18,766 nt of DNA, from positions 1-18,766 of the forward strand of contig JANXYS010000082.1 in assembly GCA_025355935.1 (NCBI GenBank). Direction: 5' to 3'. The notes beneath the pieces are model-generated. The model had not been told where the DNA came from. It made no database searches and saw nothing but the letters and a program-made list of their open reading frames with translations. The position numbers were made by a program, and so were the translations under genes. Shown here piece after piece: positions 6,134-13,645 of this stretch. The DNA comes from Chitinophagales bacterium (GTDB taxonomy: Bacteria > Bacteroidota > Bacteroidia > Chitinophagales > Chitinophagaceae). Every line of letters starts with the position of its first letter. The stretch's first letter is position 1.

Positions 6134-7870
6134 ATGGAGACTCTTCAATTAGAAAAACAAGAAACAATTGCGCCATTGGTTACACAGGTAAGTGGTTCAG
6201 TTGCTGTGCTGGAAGCTATGATTGCAGAAAATGTAAACGAAATATTTGGTTATCCTGGTGGTGCAATCATGCCAATTTACGATGCCCTGTATGATTATCA
6301 AAATAAACTAAATCATATTCTTGTCCGCCACGAACAAGGTGCTATTCATGCTGCTCAGGGATTCGCCAGAGCTAGCGGTAAAACTGGTATCGTCTTCGCA
6401 ACAAGCGGCCCTGGTGCAACTAATTTAGTTACAGGCCTTGCTGATGCCATGATCGACAGTACACCGTTAGTTTGTATTACAGGGCAGGTATTCGCGCATT
6501 TGCTTGGTACAGATGCATTCCAGGAAACTGACGTGATCAATATTACAACCCCTGTTACCAAGTGGAATTACCAGGTTACTGACGCAACGGAAATACCTGC
6601 GGTGCTGGCAAAAGCTTTTTATATTGCAGCAAGTGGTCGGCCCGGCCCGGTATTAATTGACATTACCAAGAATGCACAACTCCAGGTATTTGATTATAAA
6701 GGCTACACAAAATGCCAGCATATAAGGAGTTATCGGCCTAAGCCAATCGTACGTAAAGAATATTTGGAAGAAGCGGCAAAACTTATCAATGAGGCAAAAA
6801 AGCCTTTCGTAATATTTGGGCAGGGTATTATTCTTGGTTCGGCAGAGAAAGAGTTCACAACTTTTATAGAGAAAGGGAATCTACCCGCAGCATGGACCAT
6901 CATGGGTATGAGTGCGATCCCGACTGATCATCCGCTTGGGGTCGGAATGCTCGGAATGCATGGTAATTATGGCCCAAACGTTCTTACAAATGAATGTGAT
7001 GTGCTTATCGCAGTCGGGATGCGGTTTGATGATCGCGTTACTGGTCGACTTGATAAGTATGCGAGGCAGGCTAAAGTAATTCACCTTGATATTGACCCCT
7101 CTGAAATTGATAAAAATGTTAAGACAACTGTTCCCGTTTGGGGCGATTGTAAGGAAACATTGCCAATGCTCACTGCCCTGCTTGATAAGAAAGATAACAG
7201 TGCATGGATTGAAAGATTTGCGGAGTTCGCCCGGGAGGAACTGAACACTTGTATAACCCCCGAGCTAAACCCGGAATCAGAGGAGCTGACTATGGGTGAG
7301 GTAATCAAGACATTAAATGAATTAACCGGAGGGAATGCTATTGTTGTTACTGACGTAGGGCAACACCAAATGGTGGCCTGCAGGTATACAAAATATAATA
7401 GCAGTAAAAGTAATATTACCAGCGGCGGTTTGGGTACAATGGGCTTTGCCTTACCAGCTGCCATTGGCGCAAAATTTGGAGCCCCGCAACGAACTGTAGT
7501 AGCCATCATCGGCGATGGAGGGGTACAAATGACGATACAGGAATTAGGGACTATCATGCAAACAGGAATTGCAGTTAAGATAATGATCTTGAATAACCAG
7601 TTTCTCGGAATGGTTCGTCAATGGCAGGAATTATTTATGGATAAACGTTACTCTTTCACAGATATTAAAAGTCCGGATTTTGTCAAGGTTGCCGATGGAT
7701 ATGGTATTGCCGGACGGAAAGTGAGCGACAGGATTGACTTAGCCGGGGCAGTAAAAGAAATGCTTGACTTTGATGGCTCCTACCTGTTAGAAGTTATGGT
7801 AGGTAAGGAAAATAATGTGTTCCCGATGGTACCACAGGGATGCAGTGTAAGTGAAATAAGGCTTAAATAA
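6134..7870 (+). CDS. ilvB: Acetolactate (acetohydroxyacid) synthase, large subunit
   Basis: The catalytic subunit condenses two pyruvates to acetolactate, or pyruvate with 2-oxobutyrate to acetohydroxybutyrate, using thiamine diphosphate, Mg2+ and FAD. The 578 residues show the three-domain layout of the family. The N-terminal domain has FGYPGGAIMPIYDAL (39-53) and the cofactor-activating glutamate E67 in VRHEQGA. A central FAD-binding domain includes GMLGMHG and RFDDRVTGRLD. The C-terminal thiamine diphosphate domain has GDGG at 460-463, followed by NNQFLGMVRQWQELF. It starts 22 nt after ilvD, in an AT-rich spacer with eight T before the ATG. Its regulatory partner ilvN begins 25 nt downstream. 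A catabolic AlsS-type enzyme is unlikely given the FAD-domain motifs and the neighbouring small subunit. Confidence 0.97.
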   Translation: METLQLEKQETIAPLVTQVSGSVAVLEAMIAENVNEIFGYPGGAIMPIYDALYDYQNKLNHILVRHEQGAIHAAQGFARASGKTGIVFATSGPGATNLVTGLADAMIDSTPLVCITGQVFAHLLGTDAFQETDVINITTPVTKWNYQVTDATEIPAVLAKAFYIAASGRPGPVLIDITKNAQLQVFDYKGYTKCQHIRSYRPKPIVRKEYLEEAAKLINEAKKPFVIFGQGIILGSAEKEFTTFIEKGNLPAAWTIMGMSAIPTDHPLGVGMLGMHGNYGPNVLTNECDVLIAVGMRFDDRVTGRLDKYARQAKVIHLDIDPSEIDKNVKTTVPVWGDCKETLPMLTALLDKKDNSAWIERFAEFAREELNTCITPELNPESEELTMGEVIKTLNELTGGNAIVVTDVGQHQMVACRYTKYNSSKSNITSGGLGTMGFALPAAIGAKFGAPQRTVVAIIGDGGVQMTIQELGTIMQTGIAVKIMILNNQFLGMVRQWQELFMDKRYSFTDIKSPDFVKVADGYGIAGRKVSDRIDLAGAVKEMLDFDGSYLLEVMVGKENNVFPMVPQGCSVSEIRLK

Positions 7871-7895
7871 CGAGTGCAAGATTTAATTTACAAAA

Positions 7896-8486
7896 ATGAA
7901 CAAGGCAGAATATACAATCACGGTATACACGGAAAACCAGATAGGGTTGCTCAACCGGATAGCCATTATTTTTTCGCGACGTAAGATCAATGTTGATAGT
8001 TTAAATACCTCGCCTACGGAAGTAGAAAGTGTGCATCGTTTTACTATTGTAATTATTGAAACAGAAGATGTAGTTAGAAAACTGTGCCGGCAAATAGAAA
8101 AGCAGGTGGACGTTTTAAAGGCTTTTTACAACACAGAGGAAGAAATTGTTTGGCAGGAAATGGCGCTATATAAAGTGCCTACAGATGAAATAGCGGAAAA
8201 GGTAAAAGTAGAACGATTATTACGCGAGTATGGAGCGAGAGCAGTCGTTATAAGAAAGGATTATACGGTGTTTGAAACAACCGGTCACCGGGAAGAAACT
8301 GCCGGGCTTATCAGGGCCCTCGAACCTTTCGGATTGATAGAATTTGTAAGGAGTGCGCGTATAGCTATTATCAAAGACAGTAGTGGATTTCATGAGAAAC
8401 TAAAATCGTACGAACTTGCCGCCCCTGGAGAAGAGCTGGTAGAAAATGAGTTCCTGAATCAGCAGGATGAAGTTTTTACCATGTAG
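7896..8486 (+). CDS. ilvN: Acetolactate synthase, small regulatory subunit
   Basis: This subunit binds IlvB, raises its activity and usually confers valine feedback inhibition. An N-terminal ACT domain occupies about residues 4-78. Its first loop, NQIGLLNRIAIIFSRRKINV, retains the glycine (G17) and asparagine (N32) that correspond to valine-binding positions in E. coli IlvH. The second half resembles the AHAS small-subunit C-terminal domain. At 196 residues it is about 30 longer than E. coli IlvH (163); the extra acidic, low-complexity tail follows about residue 165. It lies 25 nt after ilvB. A 126-nt AT-rich gap separates it from ilvC, the widest inside the ilv block. The gene is also called ilvH. 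Valine sensitivity is inferred from conserved residues only. Confidence 0.95.
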   Translation: MNKAEYTITVYTENQIGLLNRIAIIFSRRKINVDSLNTSPTEVESVHRFTIVIIETEDVVRKLCRQIEKQVDVLKAFYNTEEEIVWQEMALYKVPTDEIAEKVKVERLLREYGARAVVIRKDYTVFETTGHREETAGLIRALEPFGLIEFVRSARIAIIKDSSGFHEKLKSYELAAPGEELVENEFLNQQDEVFTM

Positions 8487-8612
8487 ACTAAAATTGAAAA
8501 AGGACGCATAATAATTTATTTATAGTGCAAGGGAATAATGGTACACTGGAAATAGAAATTGATCATCATAATTAGAAATACAAACATTCTTTATAATTAA
8601 AAAAAACAAAAA

Positions 8613-9719
8613 ATGGCAACTTTAAATTTTGCAGGCAGTGAAGAAAACGTTGTAACCAGGGATGAATTTCCGTTGGCAAAAGCACAGGAAGTTTTGAAAG
8701 ATGAAATCGTGGCAGTGATAGGTTATGGTGTACAGGGACCGGGACAGGCATTAAACCAAAAAGAGAATGGCATTAATGTTATTATAGGCCAGAGAAAAAA
8801 TTCAAAGAGTTGGGATAAAGCAGTTCGCGATGGTTTCGTTGAAGGCGAAACCTTATTTGAAATAGAAGAAGCGCTTCAAAGAGGAACGATTATCTGTTAC
8901 CTTTTGAGTGATGCTGCACAGATAGCTATGTGGCCAACTGTTAAAAAACATCTTACCCCGGGTAAAGCACTATATTTTTCACATGGCTTTGGAATTACCT
9001 ATAACGAACAAACAGGAATTATTCCACCAGCGGATGTAGATGTTTTTTTAGTAGCTCCAAAAGGAAGCGGAACATCATTGCGCCGTATGTTTTTACAAGG
9101 ACGCGGGTTAAACAGTAGCTATGCAATTTTCCAGGACGCCACCGGCCGCGCATTTGAAAGAGTAGTATCTCTTGGAATCGCTATTGGGTCAGGCTACCTA
9201 TTTGAAACGAACTTTAAGAAAGAAGTATATTCTGATCTAACCGGTGAAAGGGGAACTTTAATGGGTGCAATTCAAGGTATATTCGCTGCCCAGTTTGAAG
9301 TGTTACGAAAAAATGGGCACTCTCCGTCAGAAGCTTTTAATGAAACAGTAGAAGAACTAACTCAGTCTCTTATGCCCTTAGTTGCCGAAAATGGGATGGA
9401 CTGGATGTATGCAAATTGCAGTACTACTGCTCAACGCGGCGCGTTAGACTGGTGGAAGAAATTCCGTGATGCAACTATGCCCGTATTCTCCGAATTATAT
9501 CAAAGTGTTGCAGAAGGAAAAGAGGCCGCCAAATCCATTGAGAGTAATAGCAAAGCCGACTATCGTGAGAAATTGGAAGAAGAATTAAAAGAGCTTCGCG
9601 ATAGTGAACTTTGGCAGGCAGGCAAAACGGTAAGAAGCCTTCGCCCGGAAAATCAAAAGCCGGCAGAGGAAAACTTTACTGCATTTAACCCCCGCAAATT
9701 TACCGAAGCGATAAAATAA
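8613..9719 (+). CDS. ilvC: Ketol-acid reductoisomerase
   Basis: IlvC isomerises and reduces acetolactate or acetohydroxybutyrate to the dihydroxy acids used by IlvD, with NADPH and Mg2+. Seen: the Rossmann motif IGYGVQGPGQALNQKENG (36-53), the phosphate-recognition loop GQRKNSKSW (59-67), HGFGITY with a likely catalytic His (H124), the conserved APKGSG (148-153), and candidate metal ligands D208 and E212 in YSDLTGERGTLMG and E244/E248 in NETVEELTQ. The 368 residues lie between the usual class I (about 330) and class II (about 490) sizes. The surplus is mostly a charged, coiled-coil-like C-terminal tail from about residue 305. The start is preceded by an A-tract without a Shine-Dalgarno sequence. 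I found no convincing extra promoter in the 126-bp gap before it, so it is probably read from the ilvD promoter. Confidence 0.95.
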   Translation: MATLNFAGSEENVVTRDEFPLAKAQEVLKDEIVAVIGYGVQGPGQALNQKENGINVIIGQRKNSKSWDKAVRDGFVEGETLFEIEEALQRGTIICYLLSDAAQIAMWPTVKKHLTPGKALYFSHGFGITYNEQTGIIPPADVDVFLVAPKGSGTSLRRMFLQGRGLNSSYAIFQDATGRAFERVVSLGIAIGSGYLFETNFKKEVYSDLTGERGTLMGAIQGIFAAQFEVLRKNGHSPSEAFNETVEELTQSLMPLVAENGMDWMYANCSTTAQRGALDWWKKFRDATMPVFSELYQSVAEGKEAAKSIESNSKADYREKLEEELKELRDSELWQAGKTVRSLRPENQKPAEENFTAFNPRKFTEAIK

Positions 9720-9752
9720 AATCTCATTCTTGCGAAGAAATAATTCGAATAG

Positions 9753-11006
9753 ATGGATACAATAACAACAGGCGCATTATTAAACTTTGCCGAAGCTTCT
9801 CAAAGATTGAAGGCGGTGGTGAGGAGAACGCCCTTGAACTTTAATCAGCATTTGTCGGCGAAATATGCATGTAATATCTTCCTTAAGAGGGAAGATTTAC
9901 AGGAGGTAAGGTCTTACAAGATTCGCGGCGCGTATAACATGATGAGTAACCTTAGCCCGGCGCAATTACAGCGAGGAGTGGTATGCGCCAGCGCCGGAAA
10001 TCATGCTCAGGGATTTGCATATTCCTGTAAAAAATTAAATTGCCGCGGTGTGATTTTTATGCCCGTGATTACACCTAACCAGAAAATCAACCAGACTAAA
10101 ATGTTTGGCGAGAATTTCATTGACATAAAATTGGTAGGTGACACCTTTGATGACTGCGCGGTAGCGGCTAAAAAATACACAGAAGAAAATAACATGGTGT
10201 TTATTCCCCCCTTCGATGATTTAAAAATTATCGAAGGGCAGGGGACAGTGGGTGTTGAAATACTTGAAGACCTAAACGATGTTGATTATTTGTTTGTGCC
10301 GGTAGGCGGCGGCGGACTAAGTGCAGGCGTAGGATCATTTTTTAAAACATGGTCGCCTAAAACTAAGATTATTGGCGTTGAACCCGAAGGAGCCCCATCC
10401 ATGTATGAAGCACTGAAAGCAGGTCACCCGGTTATGCTTGATAATATTGAGCGGTTTGTAGATGGTGCCGCAGTTAAAAGAGTTGGAGATATTACATTCA
10501 GCATTTGCAAGGATGTACTGGATGATATGTATCTTGTTCCTGAAGGGAAAGTTTGCACTACTATTTTAAAATTGTATAACGAAGATGCCATAGTTGTTGA
10601 GCCAGCCGGCGCATTATCAATCGCCGCTCTTGATGCCTATGCAGAAGTAATTAAAGGAAAAAATGTGGTGTGTGTTGTAAGCGGAAGTAACAATGATATA
10701 GACAGGATGCAGGAAATAAAAGAACGCAGCCTGCAGTATGAGGGTTTGAAGCATTATTTCCTGGTAAGGTTTGCTCAACGCCCCGGTGCATTAAAAGAGT
10801 TTGTAAATCATGTGCTCGGAGAGCATGATGATATAACACGCTTTGAGTATATGCAAAAACACAATAAGGAAACTGGCCCCGCGCTGGTGGGAATCGAGCT
10901 AAAATTGAAAGAAGATTACCAGACCCTTTTACAAAATCTTGACCGATACAGAGTAAACTATACAGAATTAAAAAGTAATGATAATGCCTTTGGATATCTC
11001 GTTTAG
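9753..11006 (+). CDS. ilvA: Threonine ammonia-lyase (biosynthetic threonine dehydratase)
   Basis: IlvA deaminates threonine to 2-oxobutyrate, the entry into isoleucine synthesis, with pyridoxal phosphate (PLP). The catalytic domain covers about residues 1-325, with the PLP Schiff-base lysine K56 in RSYKIRGAYN, SAGNHAQGFA, and the phosphate-binding GGGG at 185-188. A single ACT-like domain begins near L332 (LKHYFLVRFAQRPGAL). E. coli IlvA carries two such domains; the single-domain layout is shared with the shorter Bacillus-type enzyme (about 420 residues). Isoleucine inhibition through that domain is likely but unproven. It lies 33 nt after ilvC and ends the ilv block. It converges on ureD with only 16 nt between the two stop codons and no clear terminator there, so transcripts may run into each other. 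Confidence 0.96.
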   Translation: MDTITTGALLNFAEASQRLKAVVRRTPLNFNQHLSAKYACNIFLKREDLQEVRSYKIRGAYNMMSNLSPAQLQRGVVCASAGNHAQGFAYSCKKLNCRGVIFMPVITPNQKINQTKMFGENFIDIKLVGDTFDDCAVAAKKYTEENNMVFIPPFDDLKIIEGQGTVGVEILEDLNDVDYLFVPVGGGGLSAGVGSFFKTWSPKTKIIGVEPEGAPSMYEALKAGHPVMLDNIERFVDGAAVKRVGDITFSICKDVLDDMYLVPEGKVCTTILKLYNEDAIVVEPAGALSIAALDAYAEVIKGKNVVCVVSGSNNDIDRMQEIKERSLQYEGLKHYFLVRFAQRPGALKEFVNHVLGEHDDITRFEYMQKHNKETGPALVGIELKLKEDYQTLLQNLDRYRVNYTELKSNDNAFGYLV

Positions 11007-11022
11007 CCCAAGTAGTTAGTAA

Positions 11023-11814
11023 CTAGCCTTCCGAGTTTTTTTCAGACTCTAACATTCCGCCAATACTCTTGAGAATATTAAAAAGCTGTTCAGCTTTGTA
11101 GCCGAATATTCGTAAGATAAGCCCGTTGACAGGTGCTATACTGATCCCGAATTCTATAGTGTCAAATTGCGCTAATTTATCATAAAACATTTTCCTGATT
11201 ACCGCCATATCTTTCTTTTCATCCAGGAAGAAAAGCGTTGCCTGGTGAGTGAATCCTTCGAGCATACCGATGCCAGCTAAACTCTTTATATTAGGCTGCA
11301 TCAAAATGTTTTCCCGAATAGCAATCTTTTGATTGATGTATATTTCCGTGAGGCTATGTACTTTTGAAAATATAAAACTCTCGCCGCTTCCTGCTCTGCC
11401 GCAGGTAAGGATTTCTCCCCATATTAACGAGCAATCGTTTTGGAGGTGAATAGTATTTTTGGTTTTAAAAGCTGCGGCCTCGTGGGGCACGCATGGATGC
11501 GGGATAAAAGTTAAATGCGCCCCTTCGCTTAAACAAATATTCATTTGCTGGTAGGCGCCTGTTTTCATGTGATATAGTCGTTGGTAACACTGGCTCTCAA
11601 GTTTTAAACTAGTGCCTTCCAATAATTTTAAATCATACCGGTGGTCATCACCATCGAGCAGCCCCGGCGAAGCAGTCATGATCATGAGTTGAAGTTGCGA
11701 CTCCTTCTTGTCTTCGGTAATATTTGCAATTTTAAAAGGTTGTGTGCAATACGATTCCTGTAAGATGGTTCTGCCATTTCTGAGTACCGTTACGATATTA
11801 CATTGGGAGATCAT
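11023..11814 (-). CDS. ureD: Urease accessory protein UreD (UreH)
   Basis: UreD binds apo-urease and, with UreF and UreG, forms the complex that delivers nickel and CO2 to the active site. The 263 residues fit the family. Motifs visible are SPGLLDGDDHRYDL (49-62), SQCYQRLYHMKTGAYQQM (74-91), IPHPCVPHEAAAFK (104-117) and WGEILTCGRAGSGESF (132-147). The start is fixed by an ATGA overlap with the ureG stop (11811-11814), which implies translational coupling. It is the last gene of the urease unit, in the ureABCEFGD order also seen in some Gram-positive clusters. In many proteobacteria ureD comes first instead. Sequence conservation of this family is low, but the position and these motifs make the call firm. 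Confidence 0.95.
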   Translation of the reverse strand: MISQCNIVTVLRNGRTILQESYCTQPFKIANITEDKKESQLQLMIMTASPGLLDGDDHRYDLKLLEGTSLKLESQCYQRLYHMKTGAYQQMNICLSEGAHLTFIPHPCVPHEAAAFKTKNTIHLQNDCSLIWGEILTCGRAGSGESFIFSKVHSLTEIYINQKIAIRENILMQPNIKSLAGIGMLEGFTHQATLFFLDEKKDMAVIRKMFYDKLAQFDTIEFGISIAPVNGLILRIFGYKAEQLFNILKSIGGMLESEKNSEG

Positions 11815-12449
11815 CGGAGGAGGATTGGTTCTGTCGTCTCTTCCGTTAATGCATATTTTTTAATCCAGCCAATGATACTTTCGAGTCCCTCCAACGTCAT
11901 CAGATTGGTAAAAACAAACGGACTGCCCTTTCTCATTTTACGCGCATCTCGTTCCATGATGCCGAGGTCGGCCAGCACGTACGGTGCGAGATCAATTTTG
12001 TTTATCACAAGCAGATCACTTCGCGTAATTCCCGGACCCCCTTTGCGTGGAATTTTATCGCCTTCGGCGACATCAATAACAAAAATAGTAAGATCGGCAA
12101 GGTCGGGACTAAAAGTAGCGGATAAGTTATCTCCGCCGCTTTCGATAAAGATTATATCAAGGTTAGGAATTCGTTCAGCCATATCTTCAACAGCTTCCAT
12201 ATTCATACTCGCGTCTTCACGGATTGCAGTATGCGGACATCCACCAGTCTCTACGCCTGTAATTCTTTCGGCAGGCAATAAGCTGTTCTGGGTTAAATAT
12301 TCAGCATCTTCTTTTGTGTAGATATCGTTGGTGATAACCCCGATGCTATAGCCGGGATAGAGCTTCCTGCAAAGCCTTTCAATAAGTGCCGTTTTACCAG
12401 ATCCTACCGGGCCGGCTATTCCAATCTTAATATATTTGCGTTCTGCCAT
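11811..12449 (-). CDS. ureG: Urease accessory GTPase UreG
   Basis: UreG is the GTPase that powers nickel insertion into urease. From the chosen ATG at 12449 it is 212 residues, the normal size. Features: P-loop GPVGSGKT (13-20), VITNDIYTKEDAEYL, the nickel-binding Cys-Pro-His in ETGGCPHTAI, ESGGDNLSATFSPDLAD, and the guanine-specificity NKID. The frame stays open upstream to an ATG at 12554, but that would add 35 residues unlike any UreG and overlap ureF by 89 nt. MAERKYIKIGIAGP is the expected N terminus, and it starts 16 nt after the ureF stop. It overlaps ureD by 4 nt (ATGA). The related hydrogenase GTPase HypB is ruled out by the lack of a His-rich region and by the urease neighbours. Confidence 0.97.
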   Translation of the reverse strand: MAERKYIKIGIAGPVGSGKTALIERLCRKLYPGYSIGVITNDIYTKEDAEYLTQNSLLPAERITGVETGGCPHTAIREDASMNMEAVEDMAERIPNLDIIFIESGGDNLSATFSPDLADLTIFVIDVAEGDKIPRKGGPGITRSDLLVINKIDLAPYVLADLGIMERDARKMRKGSPFVFTNLMTLEGLESIIGWIKKYALTEETTEPILLR

Positions 12450-12465
12450 GGTTTTTATTTGTTTG

Positions 12466-13149
12466 TTATGACATATACAATCTTGAATAGAGATCTTCAT
12501 GTTGCATGCACCGGATATCAAAACCCGGACAGCTGAGGCCAAGAAGATCTTCATCGGGTTTCAAAGTATCCTGTACCAATGTTGTAATAACATGATGTAG
12601 ACTGAATAATATTTCCTGACCGTCTTGCTGCCCAAGCGGAATTAATTTAACGCAGTTGGTTATAAAGCCTGCAGCTGCATTAAAGTAAAAACCAGATAAA
12701 ACCTCTTCCTTTTTAATCGATAAAGCAGCACCGCATAATGAGAAGGCGATCGAATAATGTCCTGGTGTGGATTTGATATTTATTTCTTTTGCAAATTTTT
12801 CAACCTGGGTTGAATTAATTAATGGTGCAAATAATTTTATAAGTCTTGCCCCGAGTCTTTGACTTGCCTGCCTCGATTCGGACGATAATTTCACAGCATT
12901 ACACTTTGCATCAAGCAATAAAATCTTTTCAAAATCGTATTCTGTAGCCGCATCAAAACAAAGCGAGACGAATGCTGCGTCGGTATATTGAATATTGTTT
13001 GTAATCATACTCAGCACAAATTCTTTTGCGGAAGCTTTATTGGTAACGAGTCCCTTCTGAACATATGTCTCCAGGCCAGCAGAATGAGCATATCCTCCGA
13101 TGGGCAGAGCGGGATCAGAAAGTTGTAAAAGACTTAAAAGAGGGTTCAT
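12466..13149 (-). CDS. ureF: Urease accessory protein UreF
   Basis: UreF is the all-helical accessory protein that bridges UreD and UreG in the urease activation complex and gates GTP hydrolysis. The predicted 227 residues begin MNPLLSLLQLSDPALPIGGY, and AHSAGLETYV follows; this is the diagnostic UreF N terminus. I chose the ATG at 13149, 4 nt after the ureE stop. An in-frame ATG at 13179 would add ten residues and overlap ureE by 26 nt, so it is less likely though not excluded. The C-terminal region, including LGLSCPGFDI, is weakly conserved as usual for the family. Confidence 0.93.
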   Translation of the reverse strand: MNPLLSLLQLSDPALPIGGYAHSAGLETYVQKGLVTNKASAKEFVLSMITNNIQYTDAAFVSLCFDAATEYDFEKILLLDAKCNAVKLSSESRQASQRLGARLIKLFAPLINSTQVEKFAKEINIKSTPGHYSIAFSLCGAALSIKKEEVLSGFYFNAAAGFITNCVKLIPLGQQDGQEILFSLHHVITTLVQDTLKPDEDLLGLSCPGFDIRCMQHEDLYSRLYMS

Positions 13150-13153
13150 CCAG

Positions 13154-13645
13154 TCATAAATTTTTTTGCGATATATCAAATTCCGCGCTCAAATGGACTT
13201 CTGCCGAAACCGTACTTTTCAGTGCCTGCATTAATTTCCTGTCGCCGCGGGCTACAATAAAACCTGATACCTCGAGCCACCTGAATAAAGGCCACTCAAA
13301 AGCTACCAGCAACTCATCGTTTGAATAAAACAAGGGAAGATGACGATTGCCAATTTCGTAGCAAGCTCCTGCCAGTTCTATATTGTCTTTTGGCGTAATG
13401 ATGATGCAATCGCATGTAGGAATAGCCACAACAATTACGCTGCCTTCATCTTCGTACAAAACATCTCCCTCTGCAAACGCAGGACTTGCATTTAGAAATT
13501 TTAAAGTAAGTTCTTTGCCACCGGAGCTAACTTTATGAAGTATGCGCTTATTAGTTTCGAACCATTCAATTAATAAATAGTCGATTTCCTTATGCGGTAC
13601 CGGGTAGCTATTAGTGTTTCCTCTTTTTTCCTGGATGACTATCAT
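13154..13645 (-). CDS. ureE: Urease accessory protein UreE (nickel metallochaperone)
   Basis: UreE is the dimeric nickel chaperone that hands Ni2+ to UreG and urease. The 163 residues contain an N-terminal peptide-binding-like domain and a C-terminal metal domain. The latter has the conserved YEIGNRHLPL motif, whose His (H102) corresponds to the essential interface nickel ligand (H96 in Klebsiella). The C terminus ends SAEFDISQKNL and lacks the His-rich nickel-storage tail found in Klebsiella-type UreE. This protein should therefore carry few metal ions per dimer. Its ATG overlaps the ureC TAA by one base (TAATG at 13643-13647), which indicates translational coupling. ureF starts 4 nt after its stop. 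Confidence 0.95.
   Translation of the reverse strand: MIVIQEKRGNTNSYPVPHKEIDYLLIEWFETNKRILHKVSSGGKELTLKFLNASPAFAEGDVLYEDEGSVIVVAIPTCDCIIITPKDNIELAGACYEIGNRHLPLFYSNDELLVAFEWPLFRWLEVSGFIVARGDRKLMQALKSTVSAEVHLSAEFDISQKNL

Noticed and set aside
8487..8612. Second promoter or leader in the ilvN-ilvC gap
   Set aside because: The gap is AT-rich, but I found no TAnnTTTG-like box at a suitable distance from a TTG, no leader ORF longer than five codons, and no terminator hairpin.
11013..11025. TAGTTA-G-TAACTA dyad at the ilvA/ureD junction
   Set aside because: A one-base centre cannot form a useful RNA hairpin as drawn, there is no T tract, and part of it is the ureD stop codon.
12450..12554. Longer ureG start at 12554 giving 247 residues
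   Set aside because: The extra 35 residues resemble no UreG and would overlap ureF by 89 nt; MAERKYIKIGIAGPVGSGKT at 12449 is the family N terminus.
13150..13179. Longer ureF start at 13179
   Set aside because: It overlaps ureE by 26 nt and adds ten residues not typical of UreF; the ATG at 13149 follows the ureE stop by 4 nt.
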